This document shows positions 1 to 8,873 of a DNA stretch of 64,000 nt, in pieces (positions within the stretch are counted from its first letter, which is position 1; each line of letters opens with the position of its first letter). The translations under genes were made by a program, and so were the position numbers. Below the pieces are notes generated by a model. The model saw only the letters and a list, made by a program, of their open reading frames with translations, was not told where the DNA came from and did no database searches. This stretch comes from Pasteurellaceae bacterium LFhippo2 (GTDB lineage Bacteria > Pseudomonadota > Gammaproteobacteria > Enterobacterales > Pasteurellaceae). The stretch lies in NCBI GenBank assembly GCA_029852775.1, contig LEKJ01000050.1, forward strand, positions 57,380 through 121,379. Reading direction: 5' to 3'.

Positions 1-893
1 ACCGCAGAAGCAGCACTTAGAATTACAGACATCAAATGCCAGCGTTCTGGTAATGCGTGGCAAAAGCTGTGTACCGCTTTTTGAGGATTTGCTCTGAATT
101 GATCTGTTACCACAAAATAAACGCCTGATGTTCCAAGCGACAGCATCGCCTGTCCAGGTTTATATAACCCAATACCAATCGCACCAGCTGCGTTGTCGCC
201 ACCGCCCGCTACGACAGGCACACAAGGCATTTTCCAGCGTTCTGCTAATGAGTTAAGCAACGTCCCTGTAATTTGATTCCCTTCAAATAACTCCGGCATA
301 TTACTTCGATCTAAACCACAAGCATCGAGTAAGTCTGCATTCCAATCTCGTTTTTCAACATCAAGCCACATTGTGCCTGATGCATCTGACATATCTGAGG
401 CATATTCGCCCGTCATTAATAGGCGAAGGTAATCTTTAGGCAATAACACCTTGGAAACTTGCGAAAAAGTTTCTGGCTGATTATTAGCTACCCATTTCAA
501 TTTCGGCGCGGTAAAGCCAGGCATCATCAAGTTTCCGGTAATCTCGCGTGATGTTGGAACTAATTGTTCCAATTCCGCACATTCTGCATAGCTTCTGCCA
601 TCGTTCCATAAAATCGCAGGGCAGAGCACTTTGTCTGATTTATCTAATAACGTCGCTCCGTGCATTTGACCGGTTAAGCCAATCGCTTGTACTTTGGATA
701 AATCTTGTTGATGAGATAATTGCAACATTGCTTGGTCTGTCGCATTCCACCAATCCTGCGGATTTTGTTCCGACCAAAGTGCTTGAGGACGAGAAATAGG
801 TAATGGTTGTGATACGGTGGCTAAGATTTGTTGTTTATCATCCAGTAACACAACTTTTACGCCGGATGTACCAAGATCAATTCCAATATACAT
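1..893 (-). CDS. xylB: Xylulokinase, 3' part missing at window edge
   Basis: Phosphorylates D-xylulose to xylulose 5-phosphate, the step after xylose isomerase in the cytoplasm. The reading frame opens at an ATG at 891-893, preceded on the minus strand by a GGAG ribosome site, and runs without a stop to the window edge (about 297 codons; E. coli XylB is about 484). The N-terminus MYIGIDLGTSGVKVVLLDD is the phosphate-binding start of FGGY kinases, and the stretch at 30-75 reads HSFCHALPERWHLMSV, closely matching E. coli XylB. It lies 66 bp downstream of xylA on the same strand, with an uptake-signal hairpin between them. The C-terminal part, including the second actin-like fold domain, is outside the window. 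The family assignment is secure. Confidence 0.95.
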   Translation of the reverse strand, partial: MYIGIDLGTSGVKVVLLDDKQQILATVSQPLPISRPQALWSEQNPQDWWNATDQAMLQLSHQQDLSKVQAIGLTGQMHGATLLDKSDKVLCPAILWNDGRSYAECAELEQLVPTSREITGNLMMPGFTAPKLKWVANNQPETFSQVSKVLLPKDYLRLLMTGEYASDMSDASGTMWLDVEKRDWNADLLDACGLDRSNMPELFEGNQITGTLLNSLAERWKMPCVPVVAGGGDNAAGAIGIGLYKPGQAMLSLGTSGVYFVVTDQFRANPQKAVHSFCHALPERWHLMSVILSAASA

Positions 894-910
894 AACGAAT
901 TCTCCATAGA

Positions 911-953
911 AAGCGGTCAGATTTGGTAAAATTTTTGCAAAATCTGACCGCTT
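911..953. terminator. Inverted uptake-signal pair, hairpin between xylA and xylB
   Basis: Arms 911-924 and 940-953 (AAGCGGTCAGATTT and its complement) form a 14-bp perfect stem. Each arm is an Apl-type uptake signal core. On the minus strand it lies between xylA and xylB and is followed by only a short T-run, so it probably attenuates xylB or protects the xylA mRNA end rather than fully terminating. Confidence 0.7.
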
Positions 954-959
954 GTATGA

Positions 960-2279
960 TTAGCGATAAATATAGCTATTTACTAAATTTTCTAAATATT
1001 CTTGCTGGCCAGAAACTGGTTGTGGATTGAGTTCAGAACCTTGTACTAAGTTTGCAAGACTTTCTAAAGACGCCGAGCCAGTTAAAATTTGCTGACCTAA
1101 ATCGCCATTCCAACCTGCATAGCGTTTGTCTACGATAGATTGTAATGCTTTATCTTCAATCATTTCCGCAGCACGTTTGAGTGATAACGCTAATACATCA
1201 ATCGCACCAATATGAGCGTGGAATAGGTCGTAAGGGTCGGTACTTTGACGACGGATCTTCGCATCGAAGTTGAAGCCACCTGTTGTGAAACCACCATTTT
1301 TCAAGATTTCATACATCACTAAGGTATTTTCTTCTACGCTATTTGGGAATTGGTCTGTATCCCAACCTAATTGTGGATCACCACGGTTTGCATCGATTGA
1401 ACCGAAGATACCTAATGCATTTGCTGTGGCAATTTCGTGTTGGAATGTATGGCCTGCTAAAGTGGCGTGGTTTGCTTCGATATTCATTTTGATTTCGTTT
1501 TCTAAACCAAATTGTTTTAAGAAACCATATACCGTTGCAACATCATAATCGTATTGGTGTTTGGTTGGCTCTTGTGGTTTTGGCTCGATTAATAGAGTAC
1601 CTTTGAAGCCGATTTTATGTTTATGTTCCACAACCATTTGCATAAAGCGACCAATTTGTTCACGTTCACGTTTTAAGTCGGTATTTAATAGTGTTTCATA
1701 ACCTTCACGACCGCCCCATAATACGTAGTTTTCACCCCCTAAGCGTTTAGTTGCATTCATCGCTGTAAAGACTTGTGCAGCAGCCCAAGCAAATACTTCT
1801 GGATTTGGATTAGTTGAAGCTCCTGACATATAACGTGGGTTAGTAAAGCAGTTTGCTGTACCCCAAAGTAATTTAACGCCTGATTCAGCTTGTTTTTTCT
1901 CTAAAATATCTACAATAGTGTTGAAGTTGTGGAGATATTCTTTGAATGAGTTGCCTTCTGGTGCGATATCCACATCGTGGAAGCAGTAGTAAGGCACGCC
2001 TAATTTTGTTAGAAATTCAAATGCGATATCTGCTTTCTGTTTTGCCCCTGCTAATGGATCACCATTTTTTTGCCAATTACGATCGAGTGAACCTACACCA
2101 AACATATCGTTACCATTCCAGCAGAATGTATGCCAGTAGCAAACTGCTAAACGTAAATGTTCCGCCATTGTTTTGCCAAGAATCACTTCATTTGGATTGT
2201 AGTGTTTAAACGCAAAAGGATTTGTGCTGTTTGCACCTTCATATTGCACTTTTTCAATTTTGTCGAAATAGCTTGCCAT
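960..2279 (-). CDS. xylA: Xylose isomerase
   Basis: Interconverts D-xylose and D-xylulose; a homotetrameric, divalent-metal-dependent cytoplasmic enzyme. I place the start at the internal ATG giving [15 protein letters not shown] (439 aa; E. coli XylA is 440), because AGGAG stands 6-10 bases upstream of it, whereas the longer frame (to 2351) adds 24 residues unlike the family. Family motifs are visible: [11 protein letters not shown] with the catalytic His, [18 protein letters not shown] with metal-ligand Glu and the KPQEPT signature, [17 protein letters not shown], and [20 protein letters not shown]. It is the first gene of the minus-strand xylAB unit, divergent from xylE across 233 bp. Confidence 0.97.
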   Translation of the reverse strand: MASYFDKIEKVQYEGANSTNPFAFKHYNPNEVILGKTMAEHLRLAVCYWHTFCWNGNDMFGVGSLDRNWQKNGDPLAGAKQKADIAFEFLTKLGVPYYCFHDVDIAPEGNSFKEYLHNFNTIVDILEKKQAESGVKLLWGTANCFTNPRYMSGASTNPNPEVFAWAAAQVFTAMNATKRLGGENYVLWGGREGYETLLNTDLKREREQIGRFMQMVVEHKHKIGFKGTLLIEPKPQEPTKHQYDYDVATVYGFLKQFGLENEIKMNIEANHATLAGHTFQHEIATANALGIFGSIDANRGDPQLGWDTDQFPNSVEENTLVMYEILKNGGFTTGGFNFDAKIRRQSTDPYDLFHAHIGAIDVLALSLKRAAEMIEDKALQSIVDKRYAGWNGDLGQQILTGSASLESLANLVQGSELNPQPVSGQQEYLENLVNSYIYR

Positions 2280-2512
2280 AATGTTTCTCCTAAAATAAAA
2301 ACTGGAAATTAAGTTCGGACTCATATTCGTCAAAATTGGAAATCTCTTCAATTATGTTATTTGGTTTCTCTGTTTAGATAATTGGTTATTGAGTGACAGA
2401 TCACAAAAGTGAAAAAACGTAATATAAAAATCAGTTTTCAGAATTGAGCGGGTTTTAAGTAGAATTAACAATAGCAGCGCATAATCACTACGTTTAAGAA
2501 GGGAGAAGAATT
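2280..2512. promoter_or_regulatory. xylA/xylE divergent control region with a possible CRP site
   Basis: This 233-bp gap separates the divergent xylA and xylE starts. A CRP-like sequence lies at 2390-2405: the right half TCACA is exact, while the left half TGAGT departs from TGTGA at two positions. In E. coli the divergent xylA/xylF promoters are activated by XylR and CRP. I could not identify XylR operators with confidence. A GGGAGAAG ribosome site precedes the xylE ATG. Confidence 0.5.
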
Positions 2513-4012
2513 ATGTCAGGTGAAAAAACAAGTCGCTATGTGATGGGAGTTACGTTAGTAGCTACATTAGGTGGACTCTTATTTGGTTATGATACTGCTG
2601 TAATATCGGGTACGGTATCTTCGCTAGATGTTGTCTTTATTCAGCCTAGAGGGTTGCCTGAAATGAGTGCAAATTCATTATTGGGATTCTGTGTTGCAAG
2701 TGCATTAATCGGTTGTATTATTGGTGGTGCTTGTGGGGGATATCTTAGTAGTAAATATGGGCGTAAAAAGGCGCTATTGATTGCTGCAGCACTTTTTTTA
2801 ATTTCTGCATTAGGTTCAGCTTATCCTGAATTTGGATTTACTACGATTAATGAAACCAATGATGTGCCTTACTATTTAAGCAATTACCTTATTCAATTTG
2901 TAATTTATCGCATTATTGGTGGTATTGGTGTTGGTATAGCGTCAATGGTTTCACCGATGTATATCGCTGAAATTACCCCTGCACATATTCGCGGGAAAAT
3001 GGTGTCGTTTAACCAATTTGCAATTATTGCTGGACAGCTTGTGGTCTATTTTGTTAACTACTTCATTGCGACAAATGGCGATAGTACTTGGCTAAATATG
3101 CTTGGATGGCGTTATATGTTCTTATCTGAAGTCGTTCCTGCAGCATTATTCTTCGCATTACTTTTATTAGTTCCAGAAAGCCCACGTTGGCTTGTTCTAC
3201 AAAATAAATTTTCACAAGCAGAAGTTACTTTACTCAAATTATTGGGCGAACAATCAGGTAAAAAAGAGTTACAAAATATTGTTTCATCTTTAGAAAATCG
3301 AGTTGTGAAAGGCGCTCCGTTACTTTCGTTTGGTTTAGGTGTGATTGTGATTGGTATCACTCTTTCGGTTTTTCAACAATTTGTTGGGATTAATGTTGCA
3401 CTTTACTATGCGCCAGAGATTTTTAAATCACTCGGTGCAAGTACAGATAGTGCTTTAATGCAGACCATTATTATGGGGGCGATCAACCTATCTTGTACAA
3501 CCATCGCAATTTTTACTGTAGATAAATATGGCCGTAAACCATTACAAATCATCGGTGCAATTGGAATGGCAATTGGTATGTTTGTATTAGGAACAGCATT
3601 TTACGCAAATCTTTCTGGTACAGTGGCATTAACGGGTATGCTTTTCTATGTCGCAGCATTTGCGATTTCTTGGGGGCCTGTATGTTGGGTTTTACTTTCT
3701 GAAATCTTCCCTAATGCGATTCGTAGCCAAGCACTTGCGATTGCTGTTGCAACACAATGGATTGCAAACTATATCGTCTCTTGGACATTCCCAATGATGG
3801 ATAAAAGCTCTTATCTTGTTGAGCATTTTAATCACGGCTTTGCATATTGGATTTACGGCGTAATGGCAATTTTAGCGTCATTATTTATGTGGAAATACGT
3901 ACCAGAGACGAAAGGTAAAACACTAGAAGAACTTGAATTATTATGGAGTAAAAATGGCTCTCAGACAGTAACACCAGAAGTTAAAATATCAGGAGAACGT
4001 TGTACGGCTTAG
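2513..4012 (+). CDS. xylE: D-xylose:proton symporter
   Basis: Inner-membrane major facilitator superfamily transporter that brings in D-xylose with a proton. The 499-residue protein follows E. coli XylE (491 aa) almost throughout: LVATLGGLLFGYDTAVISGTV in TM1, the loop motif GGYLSSKYGRKKAL, the sugar-porter motif PESPRWL after TM6, QQFVGINVALYYAPEIF in TM7, TVDKYGRKP between TM8 and TM9, and the C-terminal PETKGKTLEELE. About 12 transmembrane segments are expected. It lies directly before xylR on the same strand and is divergent from xylAB. Xylose entry here is therefore by symport; no xylFGH ABC transporter is in the window. Confidence 0.95.
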   Translation: MSGEKTSRYVMGVTLVATLGGLLFGYDTAVISGTVSSLDVVFIQPRGLPEMSANSLLGFCVASALIGCIIGGACGGYLSSKYGRKKALLIAAALFLISALGSAYPEFGFTTINETNDVPYYLSNYLIQFVIYRIIGGIGVGIASMVSPMYIAEITPAHIRGKMVSFNQFAIIAGQLVVYFVNYFIATNGDSTWLNMLGWRYMFLSEVVPAALFFALLLLVPESPRWLVLQNKFSQAEVTLLKLLGEQSGKKELQNIVSSLENRVVKGAPLLSFGLGVIVIGITLSVFQQFVGINVALYYAPEIFKSLGASTDSALMQTIIMGAINLSCTTIAIFTVDKYGRKPLQIIGAIGMAIGMFVLGTAFYANLSGTVALTGMLFYVAAFAISWGPVCWVLLSEIFPNAIRSQALAIAVATQWIANYIVSWTFPMMDKSSYLVEHFNHGFAYWIYGVMAILASLFMWKYVPETKGKTLEELELLWSKNGSQTVTPEVKISGERCTA

Positions 4013-4063
4013 ATGTTAATTGGCTTTAGACTGCGGGATATGAGTTAGAGTAATACCAAGCCA

Positions 4064-4111
4064 CCTTTAAATTTCAATATGCTATAATCAGTTCGATATT
4101 GAATTTAAAGG
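4064..4111 (+). promoter_or_regulatory. Inverted repeat around the xylR -10 box
   Basis: Arms 4064-4080 and 4096-4111 are complementary over 16 positions with one extra base in the left arm. The 15-base centre holds TATAAT at 4083-4088. The right arm ends in AAAGG, which is the start of the xylR ribosome site (AAAGGAAGG). The layout suggests an operator over the xylR promoter. If transcription begins upstream, the same repeat could fold in RNA and hide the ribosome site. Confidence 0.6.
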
Positions 4112-4119
4112 AAGGCTTA

Positions 4120-5298
4120 ATGACTACAAACTCGAAATACTACCGCATTGCCTTATTATTTAACGCAAATAAAGTCTATGATCGCCAAGTTGTTGAGGGG
4201 GTTGGGCAGTATCTCCAAGCTTCTCAATGTACTTGGGATATTTTTGTTGAAGACGAATTTGTGTATCACAAAGATACGATTAATGATCTCTCTATCGACG
4301 GCATTATTGCCGATTTTGATGATCCTGAAACTGCTCAACTTTTACAGTTTATCAATGTACCCACTATTGCTGTTGGTGGGTCTTATCAAAACCCTGGTCA
4401 TTACCCACACTTTCCTTATGTTGCGACCGATAATTATGCTTTAATTGAAATGGCTTTTTTGCATTTAAAAGAAAAAGGGATCAGCAATTTTGCTTTTTAT
4501 GGTTTACGTACTGAAGAAGAAAAACATTGGTCTATTGAGCGTAAAAATGCGTTTATGAGCCTAATGAAGCAGAATGAGTATCCCATTTCAATTTATGAAG
4601 GCGAACAGATAAGTTCGCATAATTGGCAAACAGAACAAGAAAAGCTAAGCCAATGGTTGCGTTCTTTGCCTGAGCATACGGGGATTATTGCTGTTACTGA
4701 CGCACGAGCACGCCATCTATTACAAGCGTGTGAATATCTCAAAATTGCAGTGCCAGAGCAGTTGTGTGTGATTGGCATTGATAATGAAGAACTGATTCAA
4801 TACCTTTCACGAGTGTCTCTCTCTTCAGTTTCGCAAGGAACTAAGCAAATTGGTTATCGTGCGGCAAAAATGTTACACAATTTGTTGAGTGGGCTTCCTG
4901 TTAGTCATAAACCTGTATTGATTCCGCCGACTAATGTCGAGCAACGCCAATCGACAGATTATCGTTCATTGAAAGATCCGTTGGTGATTCAAGCAATGCA
5001 TTATATTCGTCATCGAGCTTGTCACGGCATTAAAGTTGAACAAGTGTTGGATCATCTAAGAACATCTCGTTCCAATTTGGAACTACGCTTTAAAGCTGAG
5101 ATGGATAAAACGATTCATCAAGTGATTCACGAAGAAAAAATCCAACGGGCGATTCATCTATTACGCCAAACGGATATCTCTATTCAGGAGATTTCTGAAG
5201 TATGCGGTTATCCATCGCTGCAATATTTCTATTCTGTGTTTAAGAAAGAGCAGAATCAGACACCAAAAGAGTTTAGGGAATCAAACGCAAAAGGCTAA
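4120..5298 (+). CDS. xylR: Xylose operon transcriptional activator
   Basis: DNA-binding activator of xylose genes. The N-terminal two-thirds (LLFNANKVYDRQVVEGVGQYLQ; VATDNYALIEMAFLHLKEKG; GIIAVTDARARHLLQACEYL; CVIGIDNEELIQYLSRVSLSSV) is a periplasmic-binding-like domain that senses D-xylose. The last 110 residues form an AraC-type double helix-turn-helix ending in EVCGYPSLQYFYSVFKKEQNQTPKEFR. I chose the ATG at 4120 (392 aa, the same length as E. coli XylR) because AAAGGAAGG lies just upstream; a TTG seven codons earlier has no ribosome site. Its own promoter appears to be embedded in the inverted repeat immediately upstream. Confidence 0.95.
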   Translation: MTTNSKYYRIALLFNANKVYDRQVVEGVGQYLQASQCTWDIFVEDEFVYHKDTINDLSIDGIIADFDDPETAQLLQFINVPTIAVGGSYQNPGHYPHFPYVATDNYALIEMAFLHLKEKGISNFAFYGLRTEEEKHWSIERKNAFMSLMKQNEYPISIYEGEQISSHNWQTEQEKLSQWLRSLPEHTGIIAVTDARARHLLQACEYLKIAVPEQLCVIGIDNEELIQYLSRVSLSSVSQGTKQIGYRAAKMLHNLLSGLPVSHKPVLIPPTNVEQRQSTDYRSLKDPLVIQAMHYIRHRACHGIKVEQVLDHLRTSRSNLELRFKAEMDKTIHQVIHEEKIQRAIHLLRQTDISIQEISEVCGYPSLQYFYSVFKKEQNQTPKEFRESNAKG

Positions 5299-5310
5299 CT
5301 ACTTAAAATG

Positions 5311-5341
5311 AAAAACGGTATGACATTGTGAGTCATACCGT
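5311..5341 (-). terminator. Rho-independent terminator of dapF
   Basis: Arms 5315-5324 and 5332-5341 (ACGGTATGAC and complement) make a 10-bp stem. Read on the minus strand it is followed by TTTTT, placing it after dapF. It may also stop xylR transcription from the other side. Confidence 0.85.
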
Positions 5342-5361
5342 GATCAAGCGGTCGGTTTTAT

Positions 5362-6186
5362 CTAAAGTTTTACAAATCCATCATAAATATGAGTTGCGTC
5401 CCCTGTCATATAAAGTGGGTGTCCGACTCCTTCCCACTCAATAAACAGCGAACCGCCCGGTAAATCTACTTGGACTTTGCTATCTAAAACACCTTGCATA
5501 ATCCCTACGGCAACAGCACCACAAGCACCGCTACCACAAGCTTGAGTTTCACCTGCCCCGCGTTCAAAAACGCGTAATTTAATATGGTTACGATTCATTA
5601 CTTGCATAAAACCAATATTAGCTCGTTCTGGGAAACGTTCGTGGCTTTCGAGTAAAGGGCCTAATTGTTCCACGTTAGCAGTTTGAATATCTTCTACTTG
5701 CAGAACACAGTGTGGGTTACCCATTGAAACTACACCACATAAAACCGTTTGAATATCGGTACGTAAAATATAATTCTTCTCAAATTTATTGGCTGTAAAT
5801 GGCACTTGTGCGGGTTCCCAAATCGGCTCACCCATATTTACACGAACTTGCCCGTCTTCTTTTAGGCTCAGAACCATTTTACCTTTTGCAGTGCTTACGC
5901 CAATATCTTGCTTATTGGTTAAACCTTTTAGCGTGACGAAACGTGCGAAACAGCGAGCGCCATTTCCACATTGAGCAACTTCGCTACCGTCCGCATTAAA
6001 AATGCGATAGTGAAAATCCAATTCTGGGTCGTAAGGTGGCTCAACTAAAAGTAGTTGATCGAAGCCAACACCACGGTGGCGATCTGAAAGTTTGCGAATA
6101 ATTTCATCGGTTAAATAGATATTTTGGGTAACGCCATCGACAACCATAAAGTCGTTACCTAGTCCGTGCATTTTCGAAAATTGCAT
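5362..6186 (-). CDS. dapF: Diaminopimelate epimerase
   Basis: Converts LL- to meso-diaminopimelate for lysine and peptidoglycan synthesis, in the cytoplasm and without a cofactor. The 274-residue length is typical. The two catalytic cysteines are present: Cys73 in AQCGNGARC and Cys217 in [10 protein letters not shown]. The N-terminus [13 protein letters not shown] and the stretch VSMGNPHCV are also family signatures. It is a single gene, divergent from dcuB and closed by its own terminator. Confidence 0.97.
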   Translation of the reverse strand: MQFSKMHGLGNDFMVVDGVTQNIYLTDEIIRKLSDRHRGVGFDQLLLVEPPYDPELDFHYRIFNADGSEVAQCGNGARCFARFVTLKGLTNKQDIGVSTAKGKMVLSLKEDGQVRVNMGEPIWEPAQVPFTANKFEKNYILRTDIQTVLCGVVSMGNPHCVLQVEDIQTANVEQLGPLLESHERFPERANIGFMQVMNRNHIKLRVFERGAGETQACGSGACGAVAVGIMQGVLDSKVQVDLPGGSLFIEWEGVGHPLYMTGDATHIYDGFVKL

Positions 6187-6211
6187 ATTTTTTCCTATTA
6201 ATTAAATATTA

Positions 6212-6225
6212 TTGATTTTTATCAG
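6212..6225 (+). promoter_or_regulatory. FNR box upstream of dcuB
   Basis: TTGATTTTTATCAG matches the FNR palindrome TTGAT-N4-ATCAA with one mismatch. Its centre lies about 41 bases before the start point expected from a -10-like GATATA at 6245-6250, the usual spacing of class II FNR activation. FNR control of dcuB is known in E. coli. Confidence 0.7.
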
Positions 6226-6288
6226 ATACATAAGTTTTTTTTGTGATATATTGCCGATCCCTTTAAGGGGTCACTATTTGACAAAATT

Positions 6289-6313
6289 TCCCCACAGTAT
6301 GGGGGCTTTTTCT
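6289..6313 (+). terminator. Terminator-like hairpin in the dcuB leader
   Basis: CCCCA (6290-6294) and TGGGG (6300-6304) pair around CAGTA and are followed by GCTTTTTCTTT. It lies between the inferred dcuB start point and the dcuB ATG, about 23 bases before the start codon. It could be an attenuator, or the end of a short upstream transcript; no second structure that would compete with it was found. Confidence 0.55.
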
Positions 6314-6335
6314 TTAAATTACAATGGAGCAAATT

Positions 6336-7658
6336 ATGTCTGCAATGTTTCTTATTCAATTTGCCGTTGTATTACTCTGTATTTTAGTTGGTGCACGCCT
6401 TGGCGGTATTGGCTTGGGGGTAATGGGCGGTCTTGGTTTAGTTATTCTGTCCTTTGGCTTTGGTTTACAACCGGCTGGCTTACCAATCGACGTAATGTTG
6501 ATGATTATGGCTGTAGTTTCAGCGGCAGCTGCAATGCAAGCGGCGGGTGGTTTAGATTATATGATCAAAATCGCAACCAAAATTCTCCGTAAAAATCCAA
6601 AATACATCACATTTATCGCACCTGCGGTAACTTGGACTTTCACTGTTTTAGCAGGTACTGGCCACGTTGCTTATTCAGTATTACCTGTAATTGCAGAAGT
6701 AAGCCGTCACAATGGTATTCGCCCAGAACGTCCACTTTCAATGGCGGTAATTGCGTCACAGTTCGCGATTGTTGCAAGCCCAATCGCAGCCGCAGTAGTT
6801 TCTGTCGCGGCATTTATTGAGCCACAAGGCTATCACTTAGGTGATATTCTAATCGTAACAATGCCTGCAACAATTTTAGGCTTATTCTGTGCGGCATTAA
6901 TTGTGAATAAAATGGGTAAAGAATTAAGTGATGACCCAGTTTATCAAGCATTATTAAAAGATCCTAAATATGTAGCAGAAAACCACACAAATGTTGATCC
7001 TGCTGAAATTGAAATCAGCAAAACAGCGAAAACATCAGTGGGTCTATTCTTATTTGGTGCGTTATTAGTTGTTTTAATGGGAGCGGTTCCTTCATTACGT
7101 CCAGCCTTTGATGGTAAACCAATGGGTATGGCGCATACGATTGAAATCGTAATGTTAACTGTTGGTGCATTAATTATTTTAACTTGTAAACCAGATGGTA
7201 ATGCGATTACACAAGGTTCTGTATTCCACGCTGGTATGCGTGCGGTTATCGCTATTTTCGGTATTGCTTGGTTAGGCGATACATTAATGAGCGCACATAT
7301 GACCGAAGTAAAATCAATGGTTTCAAGCTTAGTTGAAACAGCGCCTTGGGCATTTGCTTTTGCGTTATTCGTACTTTCTGTATTAGTAAATAGCCAAGGT
7401 GCAACAGTTGCAACACTATTCCCAGTTGCTGTAGCAATTGGTATCCCTGCACCTGTATTAATCGGGGTATTCGTAGCGGTTAATGGTTACTTCTTTGTAC
7501 CAAACTATGGTCCGATCATCGCAACTGTAGACTTCGATACAACTAAAACAACTAAAATTGGTAAATTCATCTTCAACCATAGCTTTATGATTCCAGGCTT
7601 ATTAAGTATGGCATTCAGCATTGGCTTTGGCTTATTATTATCAAATATTTTACTTTAA
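6336..7658 (+). CDS. dcuB: Anaerobic C4-dicarboxylate transporter, DcuB type
   Basis: Inner-membrane carrier of the Dcu family exchanging fumarate, malate or aspartate for succinate during fumarate respiration. Family stretches include [89 protein letters not shown] and [13 protein letters not shown]. About ten or more membrane segments are likely. I start at 6336 (MSAMFLIQF, 440 aa), since GGAG lies just before that ATG; an ATG four codons earlier has no ribosome site. The FNR box upstream and fumC elsewhere in the window fit an anaerobic role. DcuA and DcuB are similar; the FNR box and [10 protein letters not shown] favour DcuB but do not prove it. Confidence 0.88.
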   Translation: MSAMFLIQFAVVLLCILVGARLGGIGLGVMGGLGLVILSFGFGLQPAGLPIDVMLMIMAVVSAAAAMQAAGGLDYMIKIATKILRKNPKYITFIAPAVTWTFTVLAGTGHVAYSVLPVIAEVSRHNGIRPERPLSMAVIASQFAIVASPIAAAVVSVAAFIEPQGYHLGDILIVTMPATILGLFCAALIVNKMGKELSDDPVYQALLKDPKYVAENHTNVDPAEIEISKTAKTSVGLFLFGALLVVLMGAVPSLRPAFDGKPMGMAHTIEIVMLTVGALIILTCKPDGNAITQGSVFHAGMRAVIAIFGIAWLGDTLMSAHMTEVKSMVSSLVETAPWAFAFALFVLSVLVNSQGATVATLFPVAVAIGIPAPVLIGVFVAVNGYFFVPNYGPIIATVDFDTTKTTKIGKFIFNHSFMIPGLLSMAFSIGFGLLLSNILL

Positions 7659-7676
7659 TATTTGATTAACTCATTT

Positions 7677-7729
7677 AGGGCGATTTATTTGATATGCTTC
7701 ACATATTGGATAGGTCGCCTTCTTTTTTT
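7677..7729 (+). terminator. Terminator after dcuB
   Basis: AGGGCGA (7677-7683) pairs with TCGCCTT (7715-7721) with one G-T pair, closing an inner ATATG/CATAT stem, and CTTTTTTT follows. A standard intrinsic terminator. Confidence 0.85.
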
Positions 7730-7793
7730 GAAGCTATTTAGACGATTTTAGGGTAGTATTTCATCAATTTTGCTATTTAAGGAGAAAAGCCAA

Positions 7794-8744
7794 ATGAATA
7801 CCACTTTAAAATATGCTTTTTTGACCGCGTTAACTTCCATTCCAGCCGTAGCTTTTGCTCAAAGTACTTGGGTTGATGAGCAACATTCTAACGTTCAGCA
7901 AAACCTTCATTCTTGGTCCAATACATTAGATGATTGGCTTGGTACGCCTGACCCGAATAAACCAGCGTCTGCAGGATTACGTTTTATGTTAGATAGCACT
8001 TGGAACCGCTATGATGGCTTTTCAATCAAGCCACGTGTACGTGGTAAAGTAAAATTACCCGCTTTAAAAAAACATCTTAGTGTCGTATTTGGTGATGAAG
8101 ATTTAGATAACCAAGCCCGTGATAAAAACCAAATGCACGTCAACTATAAAGATCCATTACAGAACGACAGAAAATATGATTCTCGTCAAGCAAGGAATGA
8201 TAACGCTTCTTTGGCGTTGCGTTGGTCTGATGGAATTAAGGCGCTAGGCATAGATACCGATGTCGATCTCGGTATTCGTTCTGGTGCAGATGTGTTCTTA
8301 CGCTTCAAAGCAAATAAAGAGTGGCGACATACAGCAGAATTTTCTACTCGTCTAGAGCAAATTTATCGTTATGGTATTAATAGTAAGCATTATCTAAGAA
8401 CCAATTTCGAAAATAAATTTACTGAGAGTGAAAGCGTTTTTGTGAATAACCACACCTATTTAGAATATACTCACGATCGTAATGAAGATTTTCGTTGGGG
8501 TAACAGCCTTTATCGCCAACATAATTTTGCTGGCTTTAAGCGCTTAAATTATGGGATATTTGCTGGCGGAGAAATTCTTCATAAGAAACCTAATTTAGAT
8601 TACTACGGGCCATTTATTAACTGGCGTCAGCCGATTTTACGTGAATGGGTTTTTATTCAACCTGAAGTTCACTATTACAATAACAAGAAGTTGAATCGGC
8701 CGCATAATTTAGGCGCATTCCTACGACTTGAAGCGATATTCTAA
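7794..8744 (+). CDS. Predicted outer-membrane beta-barrel protein, function unknown
   Basis: I do not recognise a specific family. The protein has a clear signal peptide (MNTTLKYAFLTALTSIPAVAFA, cleavage before QSTWVDEQ). The mature part of about 294 residues is rich in alternating aromatic and charged stretches such as FIQPEVHYYNNKKLN, HTYLEYTHDRNEDFRWGNSLYRQHNF and RKYDSRQARNDNASLALRW. It ends in phenylalanine after LRLEAIF, as outer-membrane barrels usually do. The start at 7794 (316 aa) follows AAGGAG at a normal distance; a longer frame to 7770 has no such site. It is a single gene between terminators. A barrel in the outer membrane is inferred; a porin-like or phospholipase-A-like role is possible but not supported by visible catalytic motifs. 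Confidence 0.75.
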   Translation: MNTTLKYAFLTALTSIPAVAFAQSTWVDEQHSNVQQNLHSWSNTLDDWLGTPDPNKPASAGLRFMLDSTWNRYDGFSIKPRVRGKVKLPALKKHLSVVFGDEDLDNQARDKNQMHVNYKDPLQNDRKYDSRQARNDNASLALRWSDGIKALGIDTDVDLGIRSGADVFLRFKANKEWRHTAEFSTRLEQIYRYGINSKHYLRTNFENKFTESESVFVNNHTYLEYTHDRNEDFRWGNSLYRQHNFAGFKRLNYGIFAGGEILHKKPNLDYYGPFINWRQPILREWVFIQPEVHYYNNKKLNRPHNLGAFLRLEAIF

Positions 8745-8748
8745 TTCG

Positions 8749-8810
8749 CAAGCGGTTAGATTTGACGAGAGATTTGCAAAATTTCAGTCAGAACTAACCG
8801 CTTGTTCTTT
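8749..8810 (+). terminator. Inverted uptake-signal terminator
   Basis: Arms 8749-8759 and 8794-8804 (CAAGCGGTTAG and complement) make an 11-bp stem followed by TTCTTT. Both arms carry the uptake core. It ends the barrel-protein gene before mutS. Confidence 0.8.
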
Positions 8811-8873
8811 CCCCAAACGACATTTCCCACTAAAATACCGCCACTATTTTTCGTAACAAAAGTAAAAGAATCA

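Noticed and set aside
548-799. 83-codon plus-strand frame at the window start
   Set aside because: It is antisense to xylB, whose minus-strand frame is uninterrupted from 893 to the window edge and matches the family.
6212-6592. 126-codon frame starting at the dcuB promoter
   Set aside because: It overlaps dcuB in another frame, crosses the terminator-like hairpin and has no family features.
8802-8873. Longer MutS N-terminus
   Set aside because: The extra 24 codons run into the upstream uptake-signal terminator and have no match to the family.
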